Assembly (NCBI RefSeq): GCF_028290025.1
Contig: NZ_JAQGKQ010000049.1
Span: forward strand, 1-64,000
Length of the DNA stretch: 64,000 nt
Direction of reading: 5' to 3'
Source of the DNA: Cypionkella sp.
GTDB taxonomy: Bacteria; Pseudomonadota; Alphaproteobacteria; Rhodobacterales; Rhodobacteraceae
The translations under genes and the position numbers were made by a program. Below, piece after piece: positions 1-7,104 of this stretch. The notes below the pieces were generated by a model that saw nothing but the letters and a program-made list of their open reading frames with translations, did no database searches and was not told the origin of the DNA. Numbering within the stretch: position 1 is the stretch's first letter; each line of letters begins with the position of its first letter.

Positions 1-1
1 T

Positions 2-226
2 GAAGCCGAAGGCCGCGGCCTCGCGTATGAGGCTGCCCTCGCTGCCCGCGCCCATGCCTACACCGCTTTGGGCTGGAAAACCGCCATCAGCCTGATCGCC
101 GCCGAAAACCTCCGCAGCAAGGCCCTAGCGCAACGCATGGGCTGCAGCCTCGACGGCGAATTCATTCACGAAACCTTCGGTGTCAGCCAGATATGGCGCC
201 ATCCAGCACCGGAGAACTTGCAATGA
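2..226 (+). CDS. GNAT-family N-acetyltransferase, C-terminal part
   Basis: The window opens inside this gene, so the start is missing; 74 residues remain before a TGA. The visible part has the late GNAT pattern: a helix ending in a W-K-T, then 'ISLIAAENLRS' followed by 'ALAQRMGC', which resembles the alpha-4/beta-6 region of RimJ/RimL-type acetyltransferases. These transfer acetyl from acetyl-CoA to an amine; the substrate cannot be told. Its stop overlaps the ATG of the chorismate mutase gene (ATGA), so the two are probably translationally coupled. The family call is reasonably firm, the substrate unknown. Confidence 0.7.
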   Translation, partial: EAEGRGLAYEAALAARAHAYTALGWKTAISLIAAENLRSKALAQRMGCSLDGEFIHETFGVSQIWRHPAPENLQ

Positions 227-519
227 CCGACGCCACCATCATCGCCGCCGAATTGCTGAAAGATCACCGAGAGAGCATCGACCGCCTCGATGCGATCCTC
301 GTCTACACCCTTGCCGAACGCTTCAAGCGCACCCAAGCCGTTGGCCGCCTGAAAGCTGAACACGACCTGCCAGCATCTGATCCGACGCGGGAAGCCCGCC
401 AGATCGAACGGCTGGAATGGCTTTCGAAAGAAGCCGATCTCGACCCCGAATTTGCCAAGAAATTCCTGACCTTCATCATTTCCGAAGTTATCAGGCATCA
501 CGAACAACTACAGAAATAG
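223..519 (+). CDS. chorismate mutase, AroQ type
   Basis: A 98-residue, wholly helical protein of the small AroQ class, which converts chorismate to prephenate in phenylalanine and tyrosine synthesis. Typical features are the N-terminal 'HRESIDRLDAILVYTLAERF' stretch with an Arg-Asp pair, 'AVGRLKAEHDLP' with the Lys expected near the active site, and the C-terminal 'FLTFIISEVIRHHE' helix. The start was chosen at the ATG overlapping the previous stop (ATGA); an upstream in-frame ATG lies inside the acetyltransferase. Lying directly before rpsP is common in Rhodobacteraceae. A role as a mutase is inferred from family resemblance. Confidence 0.85.
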   Translation: MTDATIIAAELLKDHRESIDRLDAILVYTLAERFKRTQAVGRLKAEHDLPASDPTREARQIERLEWLSKEADLDPEFAKKFLTFIISEVIRHHEQLQK

Positions 520-560
520 CCGCAAACTGCGGTTCAAACCAAACCTAAGGAGACTACACT

Positions 561-917
561 ATGTCCATGAAAATTCGCCTCGCGCGCGGTGGTTCTAAGA
601 AGCGCCCGCACTATTCGATCGTTGCAACCGACAGCCGCAACCCGCGCGATGGCCGTTTCCTCGAAAAACTCGGCACCTATAACCCGCTGCTCGCCAAAGA
701 CAGCGAAGAGCGTGTGAAAATGGATCTCGACCGCGTGAAACATTGGCTGAGCCAAGGCGCGCAGCCGACCGACCGTATCGCGCGTATGCTGGAAGCTGCT
801 GGCGTGCTGGCGAAAAAGGTTCGCTCGAACCCGAAATCGGCAGTTCCCGGCAAACGTATGGCTGAGCTGACCAAGAAAAAAGCAGCGCGTGCAGAAGCTC
901 CGGCAGCTGCAGAATAA
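561..917 (+). CDS. rpsP: 30S ribosomal protein S16
   Basis: Bacterial S16 of the small ribosomal subunit, 118 residues. It begins '[20 protein letters not shown]', the family signature, followed by the conserved '[13 protein letters not shown]' segment. The C-terminus carries the Lys/Ala-rich extension usual in alphaproteobacteria. A ribosome site (AAGGAG, 547-552) lies 8 bases before the ATG. It heads the rpsP-rimM-trmD-rplS block; a stable hairpin follows it before rimM, which could lower read-through so that S16 is made in excess over the processing factors. Confidence 0.98.
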   Translation: MSMKIRLARGGSKKRPHYSIVATDSRNPRDGRFLEKLGTYNPLLAKDSEERVKMDLDRVKHWLSQGAQPTDRIARMLEAAGVLAKKVRSNPKSAVPGKRMAELTKKKAARAEAPAAAE

Positions 918-935
918 TCGCTGAACATTGAAAAC

Positions 936-962
936 TGCGGCTCCCTAACCTTGGGGGCCGCA
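936..962 (+). terminator. Hairpin between rpsP and rimM (attenuator-like)
   Basis: A 10-bp stem (TGCGGCTCCC, 936-945, with GGGGGCCGCA, 953-962; one T-G wobble) closes a 7-base loop and is followed by only TCTT. It may act as a partial terminator or RNA stabiliser between rpsP and rimM. Confidence 0.55.
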
Positions 963-982
963 TCTTAACATCGGAGAGCCCA

Positions 983-1492
983 ATGCCCAACCCAGACCAC
1001 ATCTGCGTCGGCGCCATCGCAGGCTCTTTCGGCATCCAAGGTGAGGTGCGGCTGAAAAGCTTTTGCTCTGACCCCGAAGCCATCGCGTCTTACGGACCAT
1101 TGTTCAGCGAAGACGGCCAGACCAGCTATAAGGTCAAACTGACGAAGCCCGTCGCAGGCGGTCTTGGCGCGCGCATCGCTGGTGTGGAAACCAAGGAACA
1201 GGCCGACGCCCTGAAGGGGATAAGCCTCTATGTTGACAAGAAAAAACTCCCCCGTTTACCGGATGATGAATTCTACCACGCCGATCTGATCGGCCTCGCC
1301 GCCTTCGATACCGGCGGCGCTGAACTCGGTCGCGTGCTGGCAGTGCATAACCACGGCGCGGGCGATCTGCTCGAAATCGCTGGCCCCGGCCTGAAATCCG
1401 GGCTGCTGCTGCCGTTCACGCTTGCCGTGGTGCCGACCGTCGATCTCGCCGCAGGCCGCATAGTCGTCGATCCGCCGGAAGGTTTGGAATAG
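983..1492 (+). CDS. rimM: Ribosome maturation factor RimM
   Basis: 16S rRNA processing and 30S assembly factor that binds S19, 169 residues. The N-terminal beta-barrel opens with '[21 protein letters not shown]', matching the RimM signature (G-x-h-x-x-x-x-G-h-x-G-E-V), and the second half (from about residue 95, '[12 protein letters not shown]') is the PRC-barrel. The ribosome site is GGAGA, 972-976, just before the ATG. It follows rpsP as in nearly all bacteria; here trmD does not follow at once, a membrane-protein gene lies between them. Confidence 0.96.
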   Translation: MPNPDHICVGAIAGSFGIQGEVRLKSFCSDPEAIASYGPLFSEDGQTSYKVKLTKPVAGGLGARIAGVETKEQADALKGISLYVDKKKLPRLPDDEFYHADLIGLAAFDTGGAELGRVLAVHNHGAGDLLEIAGPGLKSGLLLPFTLAVVPTVDLAAGRIVVDPPEGLE

Positions 1493-1589
1493 GGTCAGAG
1501 CGGCCTTATTCCGATATCAAGGGCGAAGCGCGCCGGTCAGCGCCCATTGCCCGGCAGGCGATAGCAATTTGCAATCGTCGAGAGGAGGG

Positions 1590-1614
1590 CCTCCCGCCGG
1601 GAGGTCGCTTTTGC
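1590..1614 (+). terminator. Possible terminator after rimM
   Basis: A GC hairpin (CCTCCC 1590-1595 / GGGAGG 1599-1604) is followed within a few bases by CTTTTG. The U-run is short, so this is a weak call. The rest of 1493-1786, about 300 bases between rimM and the next gene, shows no convincing coding sequence. Confidence 0.35.
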
Positions 1615-1786
1615 AACCGAGGCCAGCAGAAATCCTGTAAAAGAGGCTGCCTCGGCGCGTGATCCCGCGGTCGGCTCTGCCCTGTGTCGGCCTATTACCC
1701 AAACGATCTTTGGTGCCACCCAACAGCAAGGGCTGGACTAAACTAACTTGCTAAGCCACTCTGCGCGCAGGCGAAATGGGGGCTTC

Positions 1787-2686
1787 ATGCATAACCGTAT
1801 GCGATGGCTGATGGGTGCGACGGCGCTCTTGTATATCGGGCCACTGCTGGCGGGGCTTGGCGGCTTTGGTTGGCCGCTGGTGCCGGTGTTTATGGTACTG
1901 TTCTTGCTGTGGCAGTTCATCCTGCGCCCGCAGCAATGGCCGCGTCAATTCCATGAGTGGACGCAGTATCCGGCTTGGGCCACCCTTGCCAGCAACGCAG
2001 CACTGCAGTTGCTTTTCGTGGCATTGCTGTTCGGCGTCGGTCGCGGCATTGGTGGCGCTCTGGGCTTCGTGCCGCTTTACACCGAGATGCTGCCCGTCGC
2101 GATTTCGTTCCTGTCGATCCCGCTCGCCCGGTTGATCTGGAACCCGTGGAAGCCCCATGGCGTCAATGACTTTCTAGATCACGCCATTGATCAGATCGCG
2201 CACCCCGCCAATCCGGTCGAGGTCAGCGAGATGAACACCGCGCGACGGATGATTGCTCCGCTTGCCGATCTGCCCGACGATACCCCGCCCGCTGCCATCG
2301 CCCAACATTTGCTGGCGCTGTCGGCATTTGCGGAGCCTGCCTATGTCCGCACGGCTTTGTTTGAGCGTGCGCGTGCGGGTGCGAACCGTGCCGAAATCAT
2401 CGCTCTGATCTTGCACAGCACCGACCCTGGCCTGATCGTGGAAGTGCCGGGAGATGGCCCGACGTTGGCAATGGCTTTGGTGCCCGAAGACCCCGATCTG
2501 ATCGCGCTTTATGCCAGCCGCCTCGCCGAAGCGATGCCGCAACACGCAGAAATTTGGGGGAAATCCCCCAGCTTTGATCTACTAGAGGCAGCGGCGGCGA
2601 AGTACATTAACACAAGGGCCGAAACACCGCTGCGCGATTTGATCGCCGCCACCGACGCCGCGCAGCCGGAAGATGGCTTGGCGTAA
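1787..2686 (+). CDS. Conserved membrane protein of unknown function
   Basis: 299 residues. The N-terminal half carries about four hydrophobic segments (near residues 9-25, 28-45, 65-85 and 90-110), with a basic start 'MHNRMRW'. From about residue 120 it is soluble and Ala/Leu-rich helical, with no recognisable catalytic motif. The start at 1787 was preferred to an in-frame ATG at 1748 because the extra residues are polar and do not fit the membrane start. It lies between rimM and trmD, so it may be co-transcribed with trmD. I do not recognise the family; a helical repeat-like cytoplasmic domain on a membrane anchor is the best description. Confidence 0.75.
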   Translation: MHNRMRWLMGATALLYIGPLLAGLGGFGWPLVPVFMVLFLLWQFILRPQQWPRQFHEWTQYPAWATLASNAALQLLFVALLFGVGRGIGGALGFVPLYTEMLPVAISFLSIPLARLIWNPWKPHGVNDFLDHAIDQIAHPANPVEVSEMNTARRMIAPLADLPDDTPPAAIAQHLLALSAFAEPAYVRTALFERARAGANRAEIIALILHSTDPGLIVEVPGDGPTLAMALVPEDPDLIALYASRLAEAMPQHAEIWGKSPSFDLLEAAAAKYINTRAETPLRDLIAATDAAQPEDGLA

Positions 2687-2784
2687 GCTCTGATTTTAGC
2701 CCCTTTGCAATGCGCGCACCACGGGCGGTTTCACCGCAACGCAAACGCCCTAGCGGCGCGCCCACTCAAAGGCTAAAAGCCGGT

Positions 2785-3612
2785 ATGACCGATACTTCCG
2801 ACACGCCCGACACCCCGCCCACAAAATCGCATGGCCGCATTTCAATCCGCGCCAGCCTGAAACCGCGCGATTTGATGGAGGAGCCGCTGCATGTTAAGGA
2901 TGCGTGGCGGGCGAAGATCATCACCCTGATGCCAGACGCATTCCCGGGTATTTTGGGCGTTTCTCTAACTGGCAAGGCGCTGGATCTCGGCCTTTGGGCG
3001 TTGGATGTGATAAACTTGCGCAGCTTTGGGCAGGGCAAGCACCTTAACGTCGATGACACCCCGGCGGGCGGTGGTGCGGGCATGGTGCTGCGCGCCGATG
3101 TGCTGGATCTGGCATTGAACGATGCCGCGCAACACACCCCGCGCGACCGCAACCGCTGGCCAGTGATTTATCTTTCGCCGCGTGGCAAGCCCTTCAATCA
3201 AGCCATGGCCCGCCGCTTCGCCGCCTGCGATGGCATCACTATGCTCTGTGGTCGCTTTGAAGGCGTTGATCAACGGCTGCTCGATCATCACGATATCGAG
3301 GAAGTCTCGCTTGGTGATTTCGTGTTGACCGGGGGCGAAATTGCAGCCACCGCACTCATAGATGCGACGGTGCGGCTTCTACCGAAAGTGCTGGGAAACC
3401 AACACTCTACGGTAGAGGAATCCTTTTCCGATGGCCTGCTAGAGCACCCGCAATACACCCGCCCTGCCGTGTGGAACGACTTGCCCATCCCTGAGGTTTT
3501 GCAATCTGGCAACCACGCCGCCATCGCAAAATGGCGGCAGGCGCAGTCAGAAGAAATCACAAAACTGCGGCGGCCTGACCTGTGGCAAGCCTATCTGCGT
3601 CGCAAGGCTTAG
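2785..3612 (+). CDS. trmD: tRNA (guanine-N1)-methyltransferase TrmD
   Basis: SPOUT methyltransferase that makes m1G37 in tRNAs with SAM, preventing frameshifts. Visible family motifs are 'HLNVDDTPAGGGAGMVLRAD', 'YLSPRGKPFNQ', 'LCGRFEGVDQR' and 'EVSLGDFVLTGGEIAA', which build the trefoil knot and SAM pocket. Relative to the usual core (starting near 'DAWRAKIITLMPDAFPG') there is an N-terminal tail of about 40 residues, polar and Thr/Pro-rich. Start 2785 (MTDTSD) was chosen over 2710 because the longer form adds low-complexity Arg/Pro sequence; no strong ribosome site decides it. rplS, its usual downstream partner, is displaced by about 1.1 kb. Confidence 0.95.
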   Translation: MTDTSDTPDTPPTKSHGRISIRASLKPRDLMEEPLHVKDAWRAKIITLMPDAFPGILGVSLTGKALDLGLWALDVINLRSFGQGKHLNVDDTPAGGGAGMVLRADVLDLALNDAAQHTPRDRNRWPVIYLSPRGKPFNQAMARRFAACDGITMLCGRFEGVDQRLLDHHDIEEVSLGDFVLTGGEIAATALIDATVRLLPKVLGNQHSTVEESFSDGLLEHPQYTRPAVWNDLPIPEVLQSGNHAAIAKWRQAQSEEITKLRRPDLWQAYLRRKA

Positions 3613-3646
3613 ATTGAGGCCCGTCCACAGGCTTACCTCAGCATGG

Positions 3647-4141
3647 CTACCAGACGGTGAAGCGCACCGGAATTGTGGCGATGTCGAGAGCCAGACGCAG
3701 GTTGTGCGCCTGCAACGCCCATGCGCCCGAAGCCCCTGCGTTGGCACCTAGATTGAATGCCGAGGTGAAAGGGTGCGACCAAGTGCTGACGTAAGTGCCA
3801 TATTGCGCCAGTTCGACCACGCCAGCCTTCTCATAACACTCAAACGAGATTGTCTGCCCAGCGCCCCGATGATGGCCGGCCAATGTGGTGAAAGTGAAAG
3901 CCAGCGGTGCAACTGCCGTTACCGTTACTGGATCAGACCCAGTGCCCATATTGTCAAATGGCCCCATTGTATCGATCAAATCGTAGGTCGTTCCCAACAA
4001 GATCGACGACGCCCCGCCCCGGCCTGAAACCGTAAAAGGAAAAATGGAATTGGGCCGAGCCTGCAAAATCGACATTGCCAGAAGCGCAGTTACCGTAGGG
4101 GATACCGGACCGATATCCCAATCGTGACGATAGGTTGCCAA
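3647..4141 (-). CDS. Hypothetical protein inserted between trmD and rplS
   Basis: 164 residues on the strand opposite to its neighbours, with a good ribosome site (AAGGAA about 6 bases before the ATG on its own strand). It lacks a signal peptide or membrane segment and is rich in Thr, Ala, Gly and Phe with alternating hydrophobic residues, suggesting a beta-rich fold. A stretch 'FTFTTLAGHHRGAGQTISF' loosely recalls SRPBCC or DUF1990-like proteins, but this is only an impression. There is one Cys. It breaks the usual trmD-rplS adjacency, so it may be a late insertion. Function unknown. Confidence 0.6.
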   Translation of the reverse strand: MATYRHDWDIGPVSPTVTALLAMSILQARPNSIFPFTVSGRGGASSILLGTTYDLIDTMGPFDNMGTGSDPVTVTAVAPLAFTFTTLAGHHRGAGQTISFECYEKAGVVELAQYGTYVSTWSHPFTSAFNLGANAGASGAWALQAHNLRLALDIATIPVRFTVW

Positions 4142-4702
4142 TGTGTGTTCCTTAAATATGACGCATAAAAGTGGATCGTGGCGGTCGAGAACAGGCTCGG
4201 CCTAACGCAGCCGTTGTTTCGATTGGCTTACGCAAAAGTAGTTTTAAAATGGGTCTAAGAATCCGAGAAGTTGTCTGAAGCTAGCTTACAAAGCGTGATG
4301 GCACAAGCAATCCAGCGGCCGAGTACGAACGCGGTCACGCGCTGCAACAAGCGCGCATTGTCGGCGAGGCTGGGTCGAGTTGCCGTAGCGGTGAATTGCG
4401 AACGACGCTATGAGGTCACCCGTTGGGCCTAACGCTTTAGGCGCGCCCCTTGACCCATCCCGTCAGCCACCCTATACGCGCCTTGTCCGGGGTCAAAAGC
4501 CCATCGGGCCCGATTCTTTTTGGCCGCAATGCTTGCCTTCTTCCGCGAGTCTGGCCGGAACTTCGGACTTCAAAAGCAAGCCGCATCTCTGGCGGGGTTA
4601 TCAATTCCGGTTGAGAACCAGAATCGATAGCGACCCGATCGAAGACCAGAAGCTCTACGGCTGCATCACGTCGGGGAAAACCCTGCAAACAAAGGAACTG
4701 CG
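4142..4702. other. 561-base non-coding stretch before rplS
   Basis: No convincing gene. Short open frames on both strands here lack ribosome sites and coding character. The stretch holds a small hairpin (GCCTAA 4427-4432 / TTAGGC 4437-4442), a sigma70-like promoter at 4450-4478, and a perfect GC palindrome (ATCGGGCCCGAT) near 4502 followed by TCTTTTT. The last 220 bases are probably the untranslated leader of rplS-rpmE. The upstream half must hold the promoter of the reverse gene at 3647-4141. Confidence 0.55.
4450..4478 (+). promoter_or_regulatory. Candidate sigma70 promoter for rplS-rpmE
   Basis: TTGACC (4450-4455) and TATACG (4473-4478) are spaced by 17 bases. It would give rplS-rpmE their own promoter, needed because the upstream gene is on the other strand, with a leader of roughly 215 bases. 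Confidence 0.5.
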
Positions 4703-5077
4703 ATGAATATTATCGCCATCATCGAAGCCGAGCAGATCGCTGCGCTCGGCAAGAAAATCCCGGATTTCAAAGCCGGTGATACCGTGAAAGTCGGCTACAA
4801 AGTTACCGAGGGCACCCGCTCACGCGTACAGAATTATGAAGGCGTCGTGATCGCTCGCAAAGGTGGCTCGACCATCTCTGCTTCGTTCACCGTGCGTAAA
4901 ATCTCGTTCGGCGAAGGCGTGGAACGTGTGTTCCCGCTGTATTCGACCAACATCGACAGCTTCGAAGTGGTCCGTCGCGGCCGCGTGCGTCGTGCCAAGC
5001 TGTATTATCTGCGCGATCGTCGCGGCAAGTCGGCCCGGATCGTCGAAGACACCAACTACAAAGCCAAAGCAGAGTAA
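4703..5077 (+). CDS. rplS: 50S ribosomal protein L19
   Basis: Large-subunit protein L19 at the 30S-50S interface, 124 residues. Family landmarks are '[19 protein letters not shown]', '[15 protein letters not shown]', '[20 protein letters not shown]' and the basic '[19 protein letters not shown]'. AAAGGA precedes the ATG by about 7 bases. rpmE follows after 11 bases with its own GGAG site, so the two form a short operon ending in a strong terminator. Separated from trmD, it depends on its own promoter. Confidence 0.98.
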   Translation: MNIIAIIEAEQIAALGKKIPDFKAGDTVKVGYKVTEGTRSRVQNYEGVVIARKGGSTISASFTVRKISFGEGVERVFPLYSTNIDSFEVVRRGRVRRAKLYYLRDRRGKSARIVEDTNYKAKAE

Positions 5078-5088
5078 GGAGCAGAGCG

Positions 5089-5310
5089 ATGAAAGACGGA
5101 ATTCACCCCGACTATCACACCATCACCGTCAAAATGACCGATGGCACCCTGTTCCAAGCCAAAACCACTTGGGGCAAAGAAGGCGACCAAATGGCGCTGG
5201 ACATCGACCCGCTGGCACACCCGGCCTGGACCGGTGGCTCGGCAAAACTGATGGACACCGGCGGTCGCGTGTCGAAGTTCAAGAACAAATACGCCGGTCT
5301 GGGTTTCTGA
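5089..5310 (+). CDS. rpmE: 50S ribosomal protein L31
   Basis: L31, 73 residues, on the 50S central protuberance bridging to the 30S head. It starts '[19 protein letters not shown]', the standard L31 opening, and ends with '[13 protein letters not shown]'. It has no cysteines, so it is the zinc-free (C-minus) form, and has the insertion around '[20 protein letters not shown]' seen in alphaproteobacteria. The ribosome site is AAGGAG at 5076-5081, overlapping the rplS stop. Followed by a strong intrinsic terminator. Confidence 0.97.
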   Translation: MKDGIHPDYHTITVKMTDGTLFQAKTTWGKEGDQMALDIDPLAHPAWTGGSAKLMDTGGRVSKFKNKYAGLGF

Positions 5311-5332
5311 TCCAACACCGCTGCGAGAATTG

Positions 5333-5360
5333 GGGCGTCTCCGCGGAGGCGCCCTTTTTT
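5333..5360 (+). terminator. Intrinsic terminator of rplS-rpmE
   Basis: An 11-bp arm (GGGCGTCTCCG 5333-5343) is complementary to 5344-5354 with one wobble and runs straight into six T residues. A classic rho-independent terminator. Confidence 0.9.
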
Positions 5361-5406
5361 ACATGCATGCCCGAAGTTTCGCCGCAATTAGGTGGCACGA
5401 AGTCTT

Positions 5407-5835
5407 ATGTCTCGCATCCTGTTTGCCCTGTTATTTTGCAGCACGCCGGCCTTTGCCGACGTCAATATGTTTCAGCGTCTGTCGGGCATTTATGGCGATC
5501 CGCATCCCGATGGCGCAGACTGCACTCAAGCCGTGCAGCGCCTGACTTTCGCTGATCAAAACACCCGCGGCGATTTGCAGGTGGTCAGCGATCCGCAGGG
5601 ACCGAACATGCATGTTAGCTTGGATTTGCCGTTCACCGTGCTGCACCCTACCCAGCGCGGTATTGAAATCCGCTTTGACGATGAAGAAATCTTAACCCCA
5701 AACGGCACGCTTGTGGTGTGGGAGTTTCGCCCGCTGAAAGCACCAAATCGCTACTGCTGGCACCGCACCGATTGGCCGACTGATCGATGCATCAACATGG
5801 TGCAGTTTTGTGAAGCGGAAGTGCCGATGTCGTAA
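5407..5835 (+). CDS. Small secreted protein of unknown function
   Basis: 142 residues with a Sec signal peptide (hydrophobic 'ILFALLFCSTPAFA', cleavage expected after the AFA, near residue 17). The mature part has four cysteines (in 'DCTQAV', 'RYCWHR', 'DRCINM' and 'QFCEAE'), enough for two disulfides, which fits a periplasmic location. No enzyme motif is visible. Start 5407 is chosen because the signal peptide begins there. It stands alone between the L31 terminator and mipZ; conserved family not recognised. Confidence 0.7.
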   Translation: MSRILFALLFCSTPAFADVNMFQRLSGIYGDPHPDGADCTQAVQRLTFADQNTRGDLQVVSDPQGPNMHVSLDLPFTVLHPTQRGIEIRFDDEEILTPNGTLVVWEFRPLKAPNRYCWHRTDWPTDRCINMVQFCEAEVPMS

Positions 5836-5977
5836 AACGACGTCCCAAGCCACCAACTACCATAAATCGCGACATTCTTAGCGCCGTTCTCGTCTTGGTT
5901 TGCAATCAATTCGATGCGGATTGAATGCAAACGGCCGGGACCGTATAGCAAGTTTCACAGACCAAAGGGGACGCGGC

Positions 5978-6787
5978 ATGGCGCATATTATCGTTGTCGG
6001 CAATGAGAAGGGCGGTTCGGGTAAATCCACCACCTGTATGCATGTGGCGACAGCGTTGTGCCGAATGGGGCATCGGGTGGGCGGGCTCGATCTCGATCTG
6101 CGGCAAAAGTCCTTCGGCCGCTATGTTGAGAACCGCCGCGCTTTCATGGCGCGCGCCAACCTTTCTCTGCCGACCCCAGATTACAGCGATTTGCCCGAGC
6201 TTGAGCCGGGATCCTTGGCGCAGGGCGAGAACGCCTTTGATGCGCGGCTCTCTGCAGCGGTGGCAAAGTTGGAACAGGTTTCCGATTTCATCCTGATCGA
6301 CTGCCCCGGCAGCCACACGCGCTTGAGCCAAGTCGCACATTCGCTTGCCGACACGCTGATTACCCCCTTGAACGACAGCTTCATCGACTTTGATCTGCTG
6401 GCCCGCGTCGATGCGGAAACCGGGCGCGTCAAAGGCCCGTCGATTTATTCAGAGATGGTCTGGAATGCGCGACAACTGCGCGCGCAGGCCGGGCTGAAGC
6501 CTATCGACTGGATCGTGCTGCGCAATCGTTTGGGCGCGCAACAAATGCACAACAAGAAGAAAGTCGGCGCGGCGTTAGAAGAACTTTCCAAGCGCATCGG
6601 CTTTCGTGTCTCACCCGGATTTTCCGAACGAGTGATCTTTCGCGAGCTATTTCCGCGCGGGCTGACGCTGTTGGATCTCAAGGATACCGGCGTTGATCAG
6701 CTGAACCTGTCTAACATCGCAGCGCGGCAAGAACTGCGCGATCTGCTGAAAGAGCTTAGGCTTCCAGGTGTGACAGTCTCGTTCTGA
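5978..6787 (+). CDS. mipZ: Division-plane positioning ATPase MipZ
   Basis: ParA/MinD-superfamily ATPase that, in Caulobacter, forms a gradient from the ParB-bound pole and inhibits FtsZ away from midcell. The N-terminus 'IIVVGNEKGGSGKSTT' holds the deviant Walker A (residues about 11-18), followed by 'GLDLDLRQKSFGRYVENR', a segment typical of MipZ and not ParA, and by Walker B 'FILIDCPGSHTRL' and 'TPLNDSFIDFDLL'. 269 residues, normal length. AAAGGGG lies 8 bases before the ATG. It is not next to parA/parB here, the usual case for mipZ. Confidence 0.93.
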   Translation: MAHIIVVGNEKGGSGKSTTCMHVATALCRMGHRVGGLDLDLRQKSFGRYVENRRAFMARANLSLPTPDYSDLPELEPGSLAQGENAFDARLSAAVAKLEQVSDFILIDCPGSHTRLSQVAHSLADTLITPLNDSFIDFDLLARVDAETGRVKGPSIYSEMVWNARQLRAQAGLKPIDWIVLRNRLGAQQMHNKKKVGAALEELSKRIGFRVSPGFSERVIFRELFPRGLTLLDLKDTGVDQLNLSNIAARQELRDLLKELRLPGVTVSF

Positions 6788-6923
6788 ACAGCAGCGGTAG
6801 CGCCTCACGCCGCGCCTCACGGCTACGAGTGCGTTCCAGTCGCGTATCGAACAGATCGTTACCTGCGTCTGGCTTTTGCGTAAACAAGCCAAACCGGGCG
6901 AACAGAGCGTAGCCGAATTTCAT
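6756..6923 (-). CDS. Possible small basic protein, 55 residues
   Basis: A short reverse-strand frame with a good ribosome site (AGGAGA, 6 bases before the ATG on its strand). The product begins 'MKFGYALFARFGLFTQK' and is then Arg-rich and amphipathic. Its last 32 bases overlap the 3' end of mipZ in convergent orientation. No family recognised. The ribosome site argues for reality, the overlap and size against it. The remaining 180 bases up to the next gene show nothing else. Confidence 0.4.
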   Translation of the reverse strand: MKFGYALFARFGLFTQKPDAGNDLFDTRLERTRSREARREALPLLFRTRLSHLEA

Positions 6924-7104
6924 GGGGATCTCCTGTAGGCTGCATTTCACGTAACCAATCTGGAGTTGAAACGCGGCGGGAAAATGTCACTCAAACGGTG
7001 CTTTCGAGCCAATTCAGTGACGTTTGAGGCAGTTGGTTTCGAGGCAGGCTTTGCGAGAGGCGCGCCTATCGGCGATAGTGCAGCAAAGGCCGAAAGGAAC
7101 GTCG

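Noticed and set aside
1517..1729. Reverse frames of 60-70 residues after rimM
   Set aside because: Two overlapping frames with no ribosome site and no coding character; one hairpin lies in the same place.
4437..4688. An 83-residue reverse open frame before rplS
   Set aside because: No ribosome site; its span covers the likely rplS promoter and leader.
4410..4706. A 98-residue forward open frame overlapping the start of rplS
   Set aside because: No ribosome site, runs into rplS in another frame, composition not gene-like; the stretch reads better as promoter and leader.
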